Of a stretch of DNA of 24,550 bases, positions 14,345 to 21,715 are shown piece after piece. The stretch is taken from the NCBI GenBank assembly GCA_021604605.1, contig BQJH01000012.1:1-24550 (forward strand), read 5' to 3'. The notes under the pieces were generated by a model. That model worked only from the letters and a program-made list of their open reading frames with translations, did not search any database and was not told the origin of the DNA. The number at the start of each line of letters is the position of its first letter. Position 1 is the first letter of the stretch. A program made the position numbers and the translations under genes. Source of the stretch: Hyphococcus sp. (GTDB lineage Bacteria; Pseudomonadota; Alphaproteobacteria; Caulobacterales; Parvularculaceae).

Positions 14345-15655
14345 ATGAAGAGAAACAACATGACATTCTTAGGCAAGGCGCGGTTCGCGCTCGGCGGGGT
14401 AGCGGCAGCGTCCGTTCTCGCTCTTTCGGCGTTATCACCGGCATACGCCACTTATGAGGCTGGCGTTCAGGCTTATATGAACGGCCAATATGCGCAGGCC
14501 CTCGACATCTGGCGGCGCTTCGCGGTTGCCGGCGATGTTCGCTCCAAAAAAATTCTGGGCGATGTTTATTCCGGCATGACATTGGAAGGCGCGCGTCAGG
14601 CCGCTACGCCGCTGGAACAAATTCCAGTCGACAATGTTCAGGCGCTGGTTTGGTACTCTCTCGCCGCCTATCATGATTTCACCGCTTACCAGACGCCAAG
14701 CGCATCGGAAGTGAACGCACGCATTCTTGCAGAAGCGCGCTTGCCGGATATCCGTGCACGGATGAGCACCAGCGATGTCAACAAAGCCGAAAAGCTGGTT
14801 GCGCAAACTTTTGAAGCAGGTAGCGCTTATGACATCTATCGCCTGGGCGATATGTATCAGAAAGGCGCCGGTCTCGGTAAGAATAACACCAAAGCACTAC
14901 AAATGTATGAACTGGCCCGCGCCCGCGGCGTCGGCGAAGCAAGCGCCGCTTACGAATTCCTTGAACCTTTAATGTCAAAAAAGGAAATTGAAACTGCGCT
15001 GGAAAAAGCTGCCGATTGGCAGCCGCCATTGCCGCCTGAATATAAAGGCAAGACACGCCAGCAAGAAGAAATGGAACGCCTCAAGCGTGAGTTGGAAGAA
15101 ATCAAGATGGCGGAAGCGCTGAAAGCGGTTTCTGACATCGATGTAGAGCTAATCCAACGCGCCCTTAATGCGTTGGGCTTCCGCGCTGGTTCCGTTGACA
15201 ATAAGCTTGGCCCTGGCACACGAGCCGCCATTCGCCGTTTCCAATATTCAACTGTTGCACGCGACCTCTCCAAAACCGAAGATGACAAACAGGCCGTGGT
15301 CACTGGCGTATTAACGCCGCGACAGACAGTTGAGCTTTTTGGCGACGCCGCCAAAGCAGAACACCCAATGTCACAATATGTTTACGGCATCATGCACGTA
15401 CGCGGGATTGGCGTTGAGCAAGACGGCAAGGAAGCTGTTAAGTGGCTTGAAAAAGCCTCTAAAGATAATGACCTTGCTATCGCGCATTATGCCCTTGGGG
15501 TGGTTTATCGCGACGGCACAACAGGCCTTAACGAAGTCTCTCCTGATGAGCGCAAATCTGCGTACCATTTGGCTCAGGCTTCCGCGCTTGGCTACAAACC
15601 TGCGAATGACGCGCTTCGTCGGTTGAGCTTCGAATATACGCGCGACGTTCAGTAA
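14345..15655 (+). CDS. Secreted Sel1-repeat protein with peptidoglycan-binding domain
   Basis: A 436-residue exported protein. A signal peptide covers 1-35 (cleavage after SPAYA). Tetratricopeptide/Sel1-type helical repeats follow (about 36-210, clearest at SAYDIYRLGDMYQKGAGL), then a charged coiled-coil-prone stretch (237-262). A peptidoglycan-binding type 1 domain (266-332: VELIQRALNALGFRAGSVDNKLGPGTRAAIRRFQ) is followed by two more Sel1 repeats (342-415: PMSQYVYGIMHVRGIGVEQDG and LAIAHYALGVVYRDGTTG). The protein probably works in the periplasm as a wall-bound scaffold. The ATG at 14345 fits the signal peptide and has a G-rich sequence upstream, while the frame is open from 14249. The beta-helix gene begins 14 nt downstream, so the two form one unit. 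Its partners are unknown. Confidence 0.82.
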   Translation: MKRNNMTFLGKARFALGGVAAASVLALSALSPAYATYEAGVQAYMNGQYAQALDIWRRFAVAGDVRSKKILGDVYSGMTLEGARQAATPLEQIPVDNVQALVWYSLAAYHDFTAYQTPSASEVNARILAEARLPDIRARMSTSDVNKAEKLVAQTFEAGSAYDIYRLGDMYQKGAGLGKNNTKALQMYELARARGVGEASAAYEFLEPLMSKKEIETALEKAADWQPPLPPEYKGKTRQQEEMERLKRELEEIKMAEALKAVSDIDVELIQRALNALGFRAGSVDNKLGPGTRAAIRRFQYSTVARDLSKTEDDKQAVVTGVLTPRQTVELFGDAAKAEHPMSQYVYGIMHVRGIGVEQDGKEAVKWLEKASKDNDLAIAHYALGVVYRDGTTGLNEVSPDERKSAYHLAQASALGYKPANDALRRLSFEYTRDVQ

Positions 15656-15669
15656 TAGAGGGGTTGGAT

Positions 15670-16740
15670 ATGAAACGCGTATTAATGAGAAAATTGGCGC
15701 CGGCCGCAGCTTTTATGCTTGCGGGCGGTCTCGTCCTGACAGACGCGGCGAATGCACAATCGCTCGGCGGGTTTCCGATCCGTGAACCGGGTGCGGGATC
15801 ATCTTCTTCCAATGGGTCTTCGGGCGCCAAAAGAAACAAGAACGGTCCTTTACAGATTATTGTCGATGTCAATGGCCCCGGCCCTTACAAGTCGATTTCC
15901 AAGGCCGTTGATGATGTTGCCGAGGGTGGCGTCGTCTATGTCATGCACGGCGTTTATAACGAATCTCTGGATCTTAAAAAATCTGTCTTCATTCAGGGCG
16001 ATCGCGGCCCGGGTTCTGGTGTTGAAATCAGCGCGCCGATGAACTCGACTTGCCTGACCTTCGACCCGAAGCAACCAACTGCGCATGCTGTTGTTGCGAA
16101 TGTTCAATTTGCTTCCAAGATTAACTCAGGCGCCGATGCCTGTGTTGATGTTCGGCAGGGGGTCTTCACCCTGAAAGAAAGCGACGTTCTGGGTTCCGGC
16201 GTCCGACCGGCGATCAAGATTTCTGGCGGCACAGTGATGCTGGAGAAAAACCGCATCAGCGCTGGCTCTGAAGGCATCTATGTTAATCAGGGACACTCGC
16301 TCTCACAGAGCTTCATTATCGACAACAAAATCCTGCAGAATAAAGTTGGCGTAGATATCGCTGCCGGCAGCCGGGCTGATGTTGTGGTCGCCGGTAACGA
16401 AATTTTCGACAACCTCGACAGTGGCGTGAAATCGTCCGGTTACGGGTCAGCAAAACTGATCGGCAACAAAATCCGCAATAATAAAGGCTCTGGCGTCATT
16501 CTCGACAAATACGCCAAGCTTTCACTGGTTCGGTATAACGAGATTGCACAAAACACTGGCGATGGTGTGGCAATTCCGTTTGGTGTGAACGGCGTCATTG
16601 AAGACAACAGCATTGTTGGCAATGACGGTCTTGCGATCTTTGTCCGTGAAGGCCTAGAGCCTAAAATCACAAATAATGTGATGCAAAACAACGGCGGCCA
16701 GAAATGTTCCAAGCGCGATCGGCGCAAAAAACGCTGCTAA
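15670..16740 (+). CDS. Secreted right-handed parallel beta-helix protein
   Basis: A 356-residue exported protein. A signal peptide ends near residue 29 (AANAQ). A Ser/Gly-rich linker follows (about 43-54), then a right-handed parallel beta-helix of the pectin-lyase superfamily from about 63 onward. The entry IIVDVNGPGPYKSISKAVDDVAEGGVVYVMHGVYNE is typical, and later turns repeat Asn-rich PbH1 units (ISAGSEGIYV, ILQNKVGVDI, IFDNLDSGVK, IRNNKGSGVI, IAQNTGDGVA). The helix may bind or cut carbohydrate, but no catalytic residues are evident, so a structural or binding role is equally likely. The tail KCSKRDRRKKRC is strongly basic with two cysteines. The ATG at 15670 follows GAGGGG. A terminator follows 21 nt after the stop. 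It is co-transcribed with the Sel1 gene. Confidence 0.82.
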   Translation: MKRVLMRKLAPAAAFMLAGGLVLTDAANAQSLGGFPIREPGAGSSSSNGSSGAKRNKNGPLQIIVDVNGPGPYKSISKAVDDVAEGGVVYVMHGVYNESLDLKKSVFIQGDRGPGSGVEISAPMNSTCLTFDPKQPTAHAVVANVQFASKINSGADACVDVRQGVFTLKESDVLGSGVRPAIKISGGTVMLEKNRISAGSEGIYVNQGHSLSQSFIIDNKILQNKVGVDIAAGSRADVVVAGNEIFDNLDSGVKSSGYGSAKLIGNKIRNNKGSGVILDKYAKLSLVRYNEIAQNTGDGVAIPFGVNGVIEDNSIVGNDGLAIFVREGLEPKITNNVMQNNGGQKCSKRDRRKKRC

Positions 16741-16761
16741 GCAATTTTCAGCTTAAATAAC

Positions 16762-16790
16762 AAAAACCCCCGTTTTTTGCGGGGGTTTTT
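16762..16790 (+). terminator. Intrinsic terminator after the beta-helix gene
   Basis: AAAAACCCCCG pairs with CGGGGGTTTTT around a T-rich 7-nt loop. It works on either strand and so also separates the minus-strand remnant. Confidence 0.88.
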
Positions 16791-16821
16791 CTTTGTCTTG
16801 CAGTGTTATTTCCTGACGATG

Positions 16822-17168
16822 TCACGCTTCATCGGCGCCAGCGTTTTCAAAACGCTTATTCTGCGTGCGGAAAGAAACATCTGCCTCATTTATCGCATCC
16901 TGAAGGAGCTCAACTGTCGCGTTAAACTCCGCCGTATTAATGTCTAGCGGTGCATGGGACTCATACAAGCCAAAGCCGTCATAAACATATGGTCCGCCCA
17001 GCAACCAACGGCAATACCTGCCTTGTGGAATGAGAAATCTGGCAGCGCTACATATGTGTGGTGGACTTTGGCGCCATAGCTGTCACGCGTGCCGTACCCT
17101 GTGATCAACGCCCAATGAAGCTGGCGGTTTCTGTCGCTGACCAATAGTTGCGTTCTCGCATTCCCGGC
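16822..17168 (-). pseudogene. Frameshifted, truncated remnant of an unrecognised gene
   Basis: Two overlapping minus-strand frames each look protein-like on one side only. The upstream frame is open from 17168 and reads HWALITGYGTRDSYGAK, then VHHTYVALPDFSFHKAGIAVG, before it degenerates and stops at 16944. The second frame (open from about 17068 to the stop at 16822) reads LLGGPYVYDGFGLYESHAPLD and continues with helix-like sequence to ENAGADEA. A single shift between about 17000 and 17010 joins them into a continuous product of roughly 110 residues. No ATG with a ribosome site exists upstream, and an in-frame TAA at 17171-17169 closes it. I do not recognise the family. Sequencing error rather than decay is possible. 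Otherwise this 400-base gap between the beta-helix gene and the next secreted protein holds only the terminator at its start. Confidence 0.45.
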
Positions 17169-17212
17169 TTACACTCTCGACTGTCTGGGGGCAGGGCATG
17201 CGGGAGGAATAA

Positions 17213-17995
17213 ATGCGCGCTTTTTTCGAAACTATAGGTGTTTTTCTACTGACCATGTCGCTAAGTGCGCCTGCTATAGCCGAAGGCCCGGAAGGCTTTG
17301 ACGCCATTTATGACGAACCAACCAAAGTCAATTTAGGCGGGCGCCCGGTTATCGCCGACATCGCATATTATGTTAATAAGGAAGCTGCAGAAGATGGTGA
17401 TTTGCAACTCGCGCTCGTTACCGACGTCACCAAATTTATCACCGAAACAGAGCGCGACCTGAAAAACTGGGTCGCCACCAGGCAAGACCGGTGCGGCGAA
17501 AGATGGAGTGCGGGCGACCCTGTTATTGCCTTTCCCCCTGGCGCCATCCAATTTTCGCTCGAACTGAATATTGAACTCTGGAATTGCGGATGGAATGGAC
17601 GAGGCGAACCATCTCGCCTTGCTCGCGAGGGCGGCAAGGTAGAAGTCATTTTACAGCCCTATGTAAAAGACGGAAAACTGCAAGCCTATCTTGAAGAATT
17701 CTCAATTGACGAGCAGACCGGCGTGTCAAAGTATTTACCTCTCGAATATGTCATTCGCCGGGTCATGACCAACGAGCTGTACAAACTCAACCAGAACCCT
17801 AAATTTTATCGCGCACCGACACCGCTACTGGAAGAAAACTTCGTTTACGAATCAATTGAGGCGGAAGAAACGGCTACCGGGCGAGTCATCATCACCGCAC
17901 GCTATAAAGCAGAAGGCACAACCGCCGCCCTTGACCGAGTTGTTGAAAATACCCGTGACACAGGCATCACCCAAAAACCGCGCGAGAAGAACTAG
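17213..17995 (+). CDS. Secreted protein of unknown function
   Basis: A 260-residue exported protein I do not recognise. It starts with a clear signal peptide (1-23, SAPAIAEGP cleavage region). The mature part is mixed alpha/beta and rather acidic. It has two cysteines (about 95 and 124, within RQDRCGERW and LWNCGWNG) that could form a disulfide in the periplasm, and it ends in a basic charged tail. There are no transmembrane segments and no lipobox. A very good ribosome site, GGGAGGAATAA, precedes the ATG at 17213. It appears to be a single gene. The remnant on the other strand ends just upstream, and a leftward tRNA follows. Function is unassigned. Confidence 0.7.
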   Translation: MRAFFETIGVFLLTMSLSAPAIAEGPEGFDAIYDEPTKVNLGGRPVIADIAYYVNKEAAEDGDLQLALVTDVTKFITETERDLKNWVATRQDRCGERWSAGDPVIAFPPGAIQFSLELNIELWNCGWNGRGEPSRLAREGGKVEVILQPYVKDGKLQAYLEEFSIDEQTGVSKYLPLEYVIRRVMTNELYKLNQNPKFYRAPTPLLEENFVYESIEAEETATGRVIITARYKAEGTTAALDRVVENTRDTGITQKPREKN

Positions 17996-18060
17996 AGAGC
18001 ACCAGAAACAGCAAAACTAAAACACTTGTCATTTCAGCCCTCAACCTTTTCAGAAAGAAA

Positions 18061-18145
18061 TGGTGCCCCCCGCCGGAATCGAACCGGCACTTCCGAAGAA
18101 ACGGGATTTTGAATCCCGCGCGTCTACCAGTTCCGCCAGAGGGGC
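18061..18145 (-). tRNA. tRNA-Leu (anticodon CAA)
   Basis: On the minus strand an 85-nt class II tRNA runs from GCCCCTC (18145) to an encoded 3' CCA (18061). The D-arm TGGCGGAACTGGTAGACGC is leucine-type. The anticodon arm has stem CGGGA/TCCCG with loop TTCAAAA, giving anticodon CAA. A short variable arm GTTTCTTCGGAAGT and the T-arm CCGGTTCGATTCCGG follow. Confidence 0.95.
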
Positions 18146-18175
18146 TTAAATCAAGGAAGGCTGGATTGGGCGCGC

Positions 18176-18203
18176 ATGATAGGTAGGCTCTGGCGTGGGT
18201 CAA
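18176..18203 (-). promoter_or_regulatory. Promoter of the tRNA-Leu gene
   Basis: On the minus strand, TTGACC (18203-18198) is followed after 16 nt by TATCAT (18181-18176), matching five of six positions in both boxes. Initiation would fall about 24 nt before the tRNA 5' end. Confidence 0.65.
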
Positions 18204-18295
18204 GCGCCCTTTTGCAGAAATCTTTACTCTCTTATTTGTAGGATGGCTCGATTAAAGCTAGCTGCTATAGGGTCTTTCAATTGCTCTGGAAAACC

Positions 18296-18991
18296 ATGCC
18301 ACCTGTTGACGCCAATTTCTCTTCCGATCCCTCGCACGCAAAGGGTGCGACCCGGGTTTTGAAAGACATTTTAGGCGATCTGGCGGCTGCCAGCGCTAGG
18401 GACGCGGACATAAGCGCGGACCAAGAGGAGCCCAAAATACCAGCTGGAGAAGCCCGGCTGGGTGATATCATCGACCGGCTGGATGAGCGCGCCTATGGCT
18501 TCTTGATCCTTCTCTTGGCGCTGCCCTGTTGCTTGCCTTTCGTCTACCTACTACCCCAAATTGTCGCCCTGCCCATGCTGGCCCTGGCCGGCCAGATGGC
18601 GGCGGGCCGCCAGCATCCATGGCTGCCGGCGGCGCTTCATGAACGCAAATTCTCCATTGCCGCGTTTGAAAAAGTCATCACCCGCAGCGAGAAATATGTC
18701 GGCTTTGTCGAGCGTTTTGCCAGACCTCGCCTCTTGTTCATCACTGGGCGTAGCGGCGCGCGTATTGTTGGCGCCTTAATGCTCATACCGGCCGCATCCA
18801 TTCTGGTGCCGCTGCCGTCGACCAACACTTTGCCCGGCATTGGCACGGCGGTCACGTCTCTCGGTCTGGTAGAGCGGGATGGGGTGCTCGTTATCCTCGG
18901 CCTGCTCATAGGCCTGATCTGGGTTGGTCTCCTCGTCTTTTTAGGCGCAGAAGCCATTCACCTGATCAAAGGGTGGCTGCTCGGCGCATAG
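18296..18991 (+). CDS. ExoD-family membrane protein
   Basis: A 231-residue membrane protein of the ExoD family, named for a rhizobial exopolysaccharide synthesis and alkaline-tolerance gene. After a soluble N-terminal part (1-60), the conserved block begins with LGDIIDRLDERAYGFLILLLALPCCLPFV. It continues with a Pro-rich membrane segment, the loop AAGRQHPWLPAAL and the C-terminal pair of helices in LMLIPAASILVPLPSTNTLPGIGTA and VLVILGLLIGLIWVGLLVFL. The PLPSTNTLPG stretch is characteristic. Molecular function is not known. The ATG at 18296 is chosen over a TTG at 18281. A GGAAAA sequence lies just before it. It stands alone, divergent from the tRNA, with 94 bases before dsbB. Confidence 0.82.
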   Translation: MPPVDANFSSDPSHAKGATRVLKDILGDLAAASARDADISADQEEPKIPAGEARLGDIIDRLDERAYGFLILLLALPCCLPFVYLLPQIVALPMLALAGQMAAGRQHPWLPAALHERKFSIAAFEKVITRSEKYVGFVERFARPRLLFITGRSGARIVGALMLIPAASILVPLPSTNTLPGIGTAVTSLGLVERDGVLVILGLLIGLIWVGLLVFLGAEAIHLIKGWLLGA

Positions 18992-19085
18992 GACTGCCCG
19001 CTCAACCTTGCCTCACTCACAATTTTGAGGCCCCGCGACGATCCGCGCAGCGACGCACCAAAATCATCGCGCCTATTATTGGCCC

Positions 19086-19658
19086 ATGAACAGCCTTCTC
19101 ACGAACCCTTCCTTCACGGAACGCGCTCTAGCCGCCTCTTTCCTTGTCAGCGCGGCTTTACTTGCCGGCGCCCATCTTTTTGAACGGGTTGGCGGGTTTC
19201 TCCCTTGCGTCTTGTGCCTCGATCAACGCGAAGCCCATTGGGCGGCGCTTGGCGTTGCCTTCGCTGGGCTCGTTGTTGCAAAATTCTTCAATTCCAAATT
19301 AGGCGCCGCTGCGGCTGTTGGCGCCGCTGCTCTTGTTTATGCCGTGAGCGCAGGTCTCGCCTTTTATCATACGGGCGTTGAGTACCAGTATTGGCCGGGG
19401 CCGGCGATTTGTTCTGGCGGCGGCGCTACCGATGCGATCGATATTGGCTCTATCGCCTCCGCTCTTGAACAAAAAAACAACGCTCCGGGATGCGACGATG
19501 TGCAATGGCGGTTCCTCGGTGTCTCCATGGCTGGATATAATTTCCTCGCCTCTGCGGGTTTATTCGCCTTTACCCTGATGGCCGCAATCGCAGAAACCAG
19601 GGCGGCGCGCGCCAGCCGTCTTGACGCTGGTGTTAATGAACCCACATCTCCCTCATGA
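19086..19658 (+). CDS. dsbB: DsbB-family disulfide bond formation protein
   Basis: A 190-residue inner-membrane protein with four hydrophobic segments (about 13-30, 50-68, 72-92, 150-170). It reoxidises periplasmic thiol oxidases and passes electrons to quinone. The first periplasmic cysteine pair is in PCVLCLDQR (C41, C44), the usual DsbB motif. The second pair is C109 (WPGPAICSG) and C136 (PGCDDVQWRFLGVSMAGYN), the latter block being typical of alphaproteobacterial DsbB. All four catalytic cysteines are therefore present. The stop overlaps the start of coq7 by 4 nt (ATGA), so the two are translated together. Pairing a quinone-reducing enzyme with a quinone biosynthesis enzyme makes metabolic sense, although this link is inferred. 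Confidence 0.87.
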   Translation: MNSLLTNPSFTERALAASFLVSAALLAGAHLFERVGGFLPCVLCLDQREAHWAALGVAFAGLVVAKFFNSKLGAAAAVGAAALVYAVSAGLAFYHTGVEYQYWPGPAICSGGGATDAIDIGSIASALEQKNNAPGCDDVQWRFLGVSMAGYNFLASAGLFAFTLMAAIAETRAARASRLDAGVNEPTSPS

Positions 19659-20233
19659 GCGATCGCCCCGATCATAATTCAGATAAAGCGGAGCCGCCCA
19701 AGCCCGGACCTGGTGAGGCGCGATTGGCCGAAATGCTGAGGGTTGATCACGCAGGGGAATATGGCGCCGTTGCTATATATCGCGGTCAGCAAGCAGTGTT
19801 TAACGCCCTGCCCCATAAAGCAGAAACCGCCGCCGCCATTGCAGAGATGGAAGCCGGCGAAGAAGAACACTTAAAAACATTTGATCGTCTGTTGGCGGAA
19901 AAAAATATCCGCCCAACCTTGTTAGCGCCGCTATGGAACGTCGCAGGATTTGGCCTTGGCGCCGCGACCGCTTTAATGGGTGAGAAAGCCGCGATGGCGT
20001 GCACCGCTGCGGTCGAAGATGTTATTGAAAAGCATTATGGCGAACAGGCGAAGGCCCTCGGCGAGGATGAACCAGAACTCGCCGCGACAATCACACAATT
20101 TCGCGAAGACGAGCTTGGCCATAAGCACACCGCGGAAGAAGCCGGTGCAGAAGCGGCGCCTGGTTACACATTGCTCGCTGGCGTGATCCGCGCGGGCTGC
20201 CGGGCTGCCATTAAAATTGCAGAAAAAGTCTAG
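19655..20233 (+). CDS. coq7: COQ7-type demethoxyubiquinone hydroxylase
   Basis: A 192-residue di-iron monooxygenase for the hydroxylation of the demethoxyubiquinone ring, late in ubiquinone synthesis. The ferritin-like four-helix bundle carries the iron ligands in order: E35 in VDHAGEYGAV, ExxH in GEEEHLKTF (E69, H72), E121 in AVEDVIEKHY, and ExxH in REDELGHKH (E153, H156). The length and the short polar N-terminus fit bacterial COQ7, which replaces UbiF in many alphaproteobacteria. The ATG overlaps the dsbB stop. After its stop a 147-base gap, in which I see no feature, precedes the next gene. Confidence 0.93.
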   Translation: MSDRPDHNSDKAEPPKPGPGEARLAEMLRVDHAGEYGAVAIYRGQQAVFNALPHKAETAAAIAEMEAGEEEHLKTFDRLLAEKNIRPTLLAPLWNVAGFGLGAATALMGEKAAMACTAAVEDVIEKHYGEQAKALGEDEPELAATITQFREDELGHKHTAEEAGAEAAPGYTLLAGVIRAGCRAAIKIAEKV

Positions 20234-20380
20234 TTCCCAGGCGGTCTATTCAACTCGTCGATTATGAAATAGCGCTCGTCGCATCCGGCCTTTTCAAGTG
20301 GGTTTTGGGTCCGCTACATGCGTCGCAGAGGTTCGTGATGACCACGCGCGCCACAAAAATTAGCAAATCTGGACAAGCCC

Positions 20381-21631
20381 ATGTTTCGAGCAGCCCTTCC
20401 CTTCGCCTTTTTCGTTATGACAACCATCATGGCAGCTCCCACGCCCCTCGGAGCCGCGCCGAATGATAATGCTCGCCTGCAAGCACACACAAAAGCACTG
20501 CAAACGAATGGGAAAGCTCCAATCCCGTTTGTGCTCGACGCGATGGAAAAGCACGATCTTATTGTCTTTGATGACGCGCTTCACAATGTCGTTCATCCTT
20601 GGAAATTTTACGAAGAACTTGTCCGTGAGCGGCGCTTTCAAGAAGCAGCCCCCACTATCTTCCTGGAGATTGTCCCTGTTAATCGACAACCCGCACTAGA
20701 CGCTTATTTCTCCACGTTCCCGGAAGATCGCAGCCTCTTAATTCCGGCTTTTCAGGATCGTTATGGTTGGGCTTACAAAACTTATTATGATTTTCTGCAT
20801 GCTGTGTACGTAGTCAATCAGGGACTGACGCCGGAAAACCGTCTCACCGTCAAGGCCGTTTCCACCCCTTCATACTGGAAAGAAATTGCGACTAAAGCTG
20901 ATTGGGACAACCTCAATCAACGGGCCGTTCTGGCGCGTGATTATCATATGTATCAGATTATCCTTGCTGACCTTACTAATTTCGAAGGGGGCAAGAAAGG
21001 AATTTTTCTAACCAACACACGCCATGCGTATACAAACATCCGCAAACCTGATGGGTCGCCGTTCTGGAATACGGGCACATTCCTGCGCCAGTGGCATCCT
21101 GGCAAAAGTTACTCGGTCCGGTTTAACGCCCCAATTCTGAACATTGAAAAAGAACGCCGTGACGACGGCAGCCCCCGCACCGCTGAAGGACTTGATCGGT
21201 ACCAATATAGCTGGGCGCGGGTCGAAAATGGGCTTTGGGATGCAGCTTTTGCAGAATTTGGAAACGACCCTGTCGCCATCGATTTACACAAAACAGGCTT
21301 TGGCGAAGCCTCATATATGGGCAACCACATGCACAAAGCCGCCAGCGGGCAGAAAATGCGCGATGCCTATGATGGCGTGATATTCATGACGCCTCTCGAA
21401 CAACAAGAGGCAAGTGCACATATTGATTTTATCTACACGCCAGCGTTCAAGATCGAGTTGGCTCGCCGTTACCGTATTACACGCAGCCCCGAGCAAATTG
21501 ACGCAATGCTCAAAGAAGAAAATGTTGAAACCCTTGAGGCCTATATCGACGCCGCTCATCAGGCCGAACCTGCTCACCCCTCAGGGCCAGCGCAAGCTGT
21601 AGGCGACATTAACGCCTGGCGGACAGAGTAA
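20381..21631 (+). CDS. Secreted protein of unknown function, possible EreA/ChaN-like fold
   Basis: A 416-residue exported protein with a signal peptide (1-25, PTPLGAAPN region). The mature part opens with HDLIVFDDALHNVVHPWKFYEELV. It continues with TIFLEIVPVNRQPALDAYFST and YKTYYDFLHAVYVVNQGL and later has KKGIFLTNTRHAYTNIRK. The order (acidic/His loop, then an exposed Glu, then a Trp/Tyr-rich helix ending in Val-Asn) recalls erythromycin-esterase-like and ChaN/Tiki-superfamily enzymes, but the match is weak and I would not assign a reaction. Conserved-looking Asp, Glu and His residues could bind metal or act in catalysis. Start at 20381; a second in-frame ATG at 20417 would shorten the signal peptide. 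It lies 84 nt before the M2 peptidase in the same direction. Confidence 0.65.
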   Translation: MFRAALPFAFFVMTTIMAAPTPLGAAPNDNARLQAHTKALQTNGKAPIPFVLDAMEKHDLIVFDDALHNVVHPWKFYEELVRERRFQEAAPTIFLEIVPVNRQPALDAYFSTFPEDRSLLIPAFQDRYGWAYKTYYDFLHAVYVVNQGLTPENRLTVKAVSTPSYWKEIATKADWDNLNQRAVLARDYHMYQIILADLTNFEGGKKGIFLTNTRHAYTNIRKPDGSPFWNTGTFLRQWHPGKSYSVRFNAPILNIEKERRDDGSPRTAEGLDRYQYSWARVENGLWDAAFAEFGNDPVAIDLHKTGFGEASYMGNHMHKAASGQKMRDAYDGVIFMTPLEQQEASAHIDFIYTPAFKIELARRYRITRSPEQIDAMLKEENVETLEAYIDAAHQAEPAHPSGPAQAVGDINAWRTE

Positions 21632-21715
21632 ATCCACTCCAATCAAGTTTTGCGATTAGACCACCGATCCGCTAGGTTCAGGGTTGAAATGATCTAGCAA
21701 TTCAGGTGGAAATTC

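Noticed and set aside
17083..17307. Minus-strand 74-codon frame over the start of the 260-residue secreted protein gene
   Set aside because: It overlaps the signal-peptide coding region and looks like a complement shadow. It does not supply a convincing N-terminus for the remnant.
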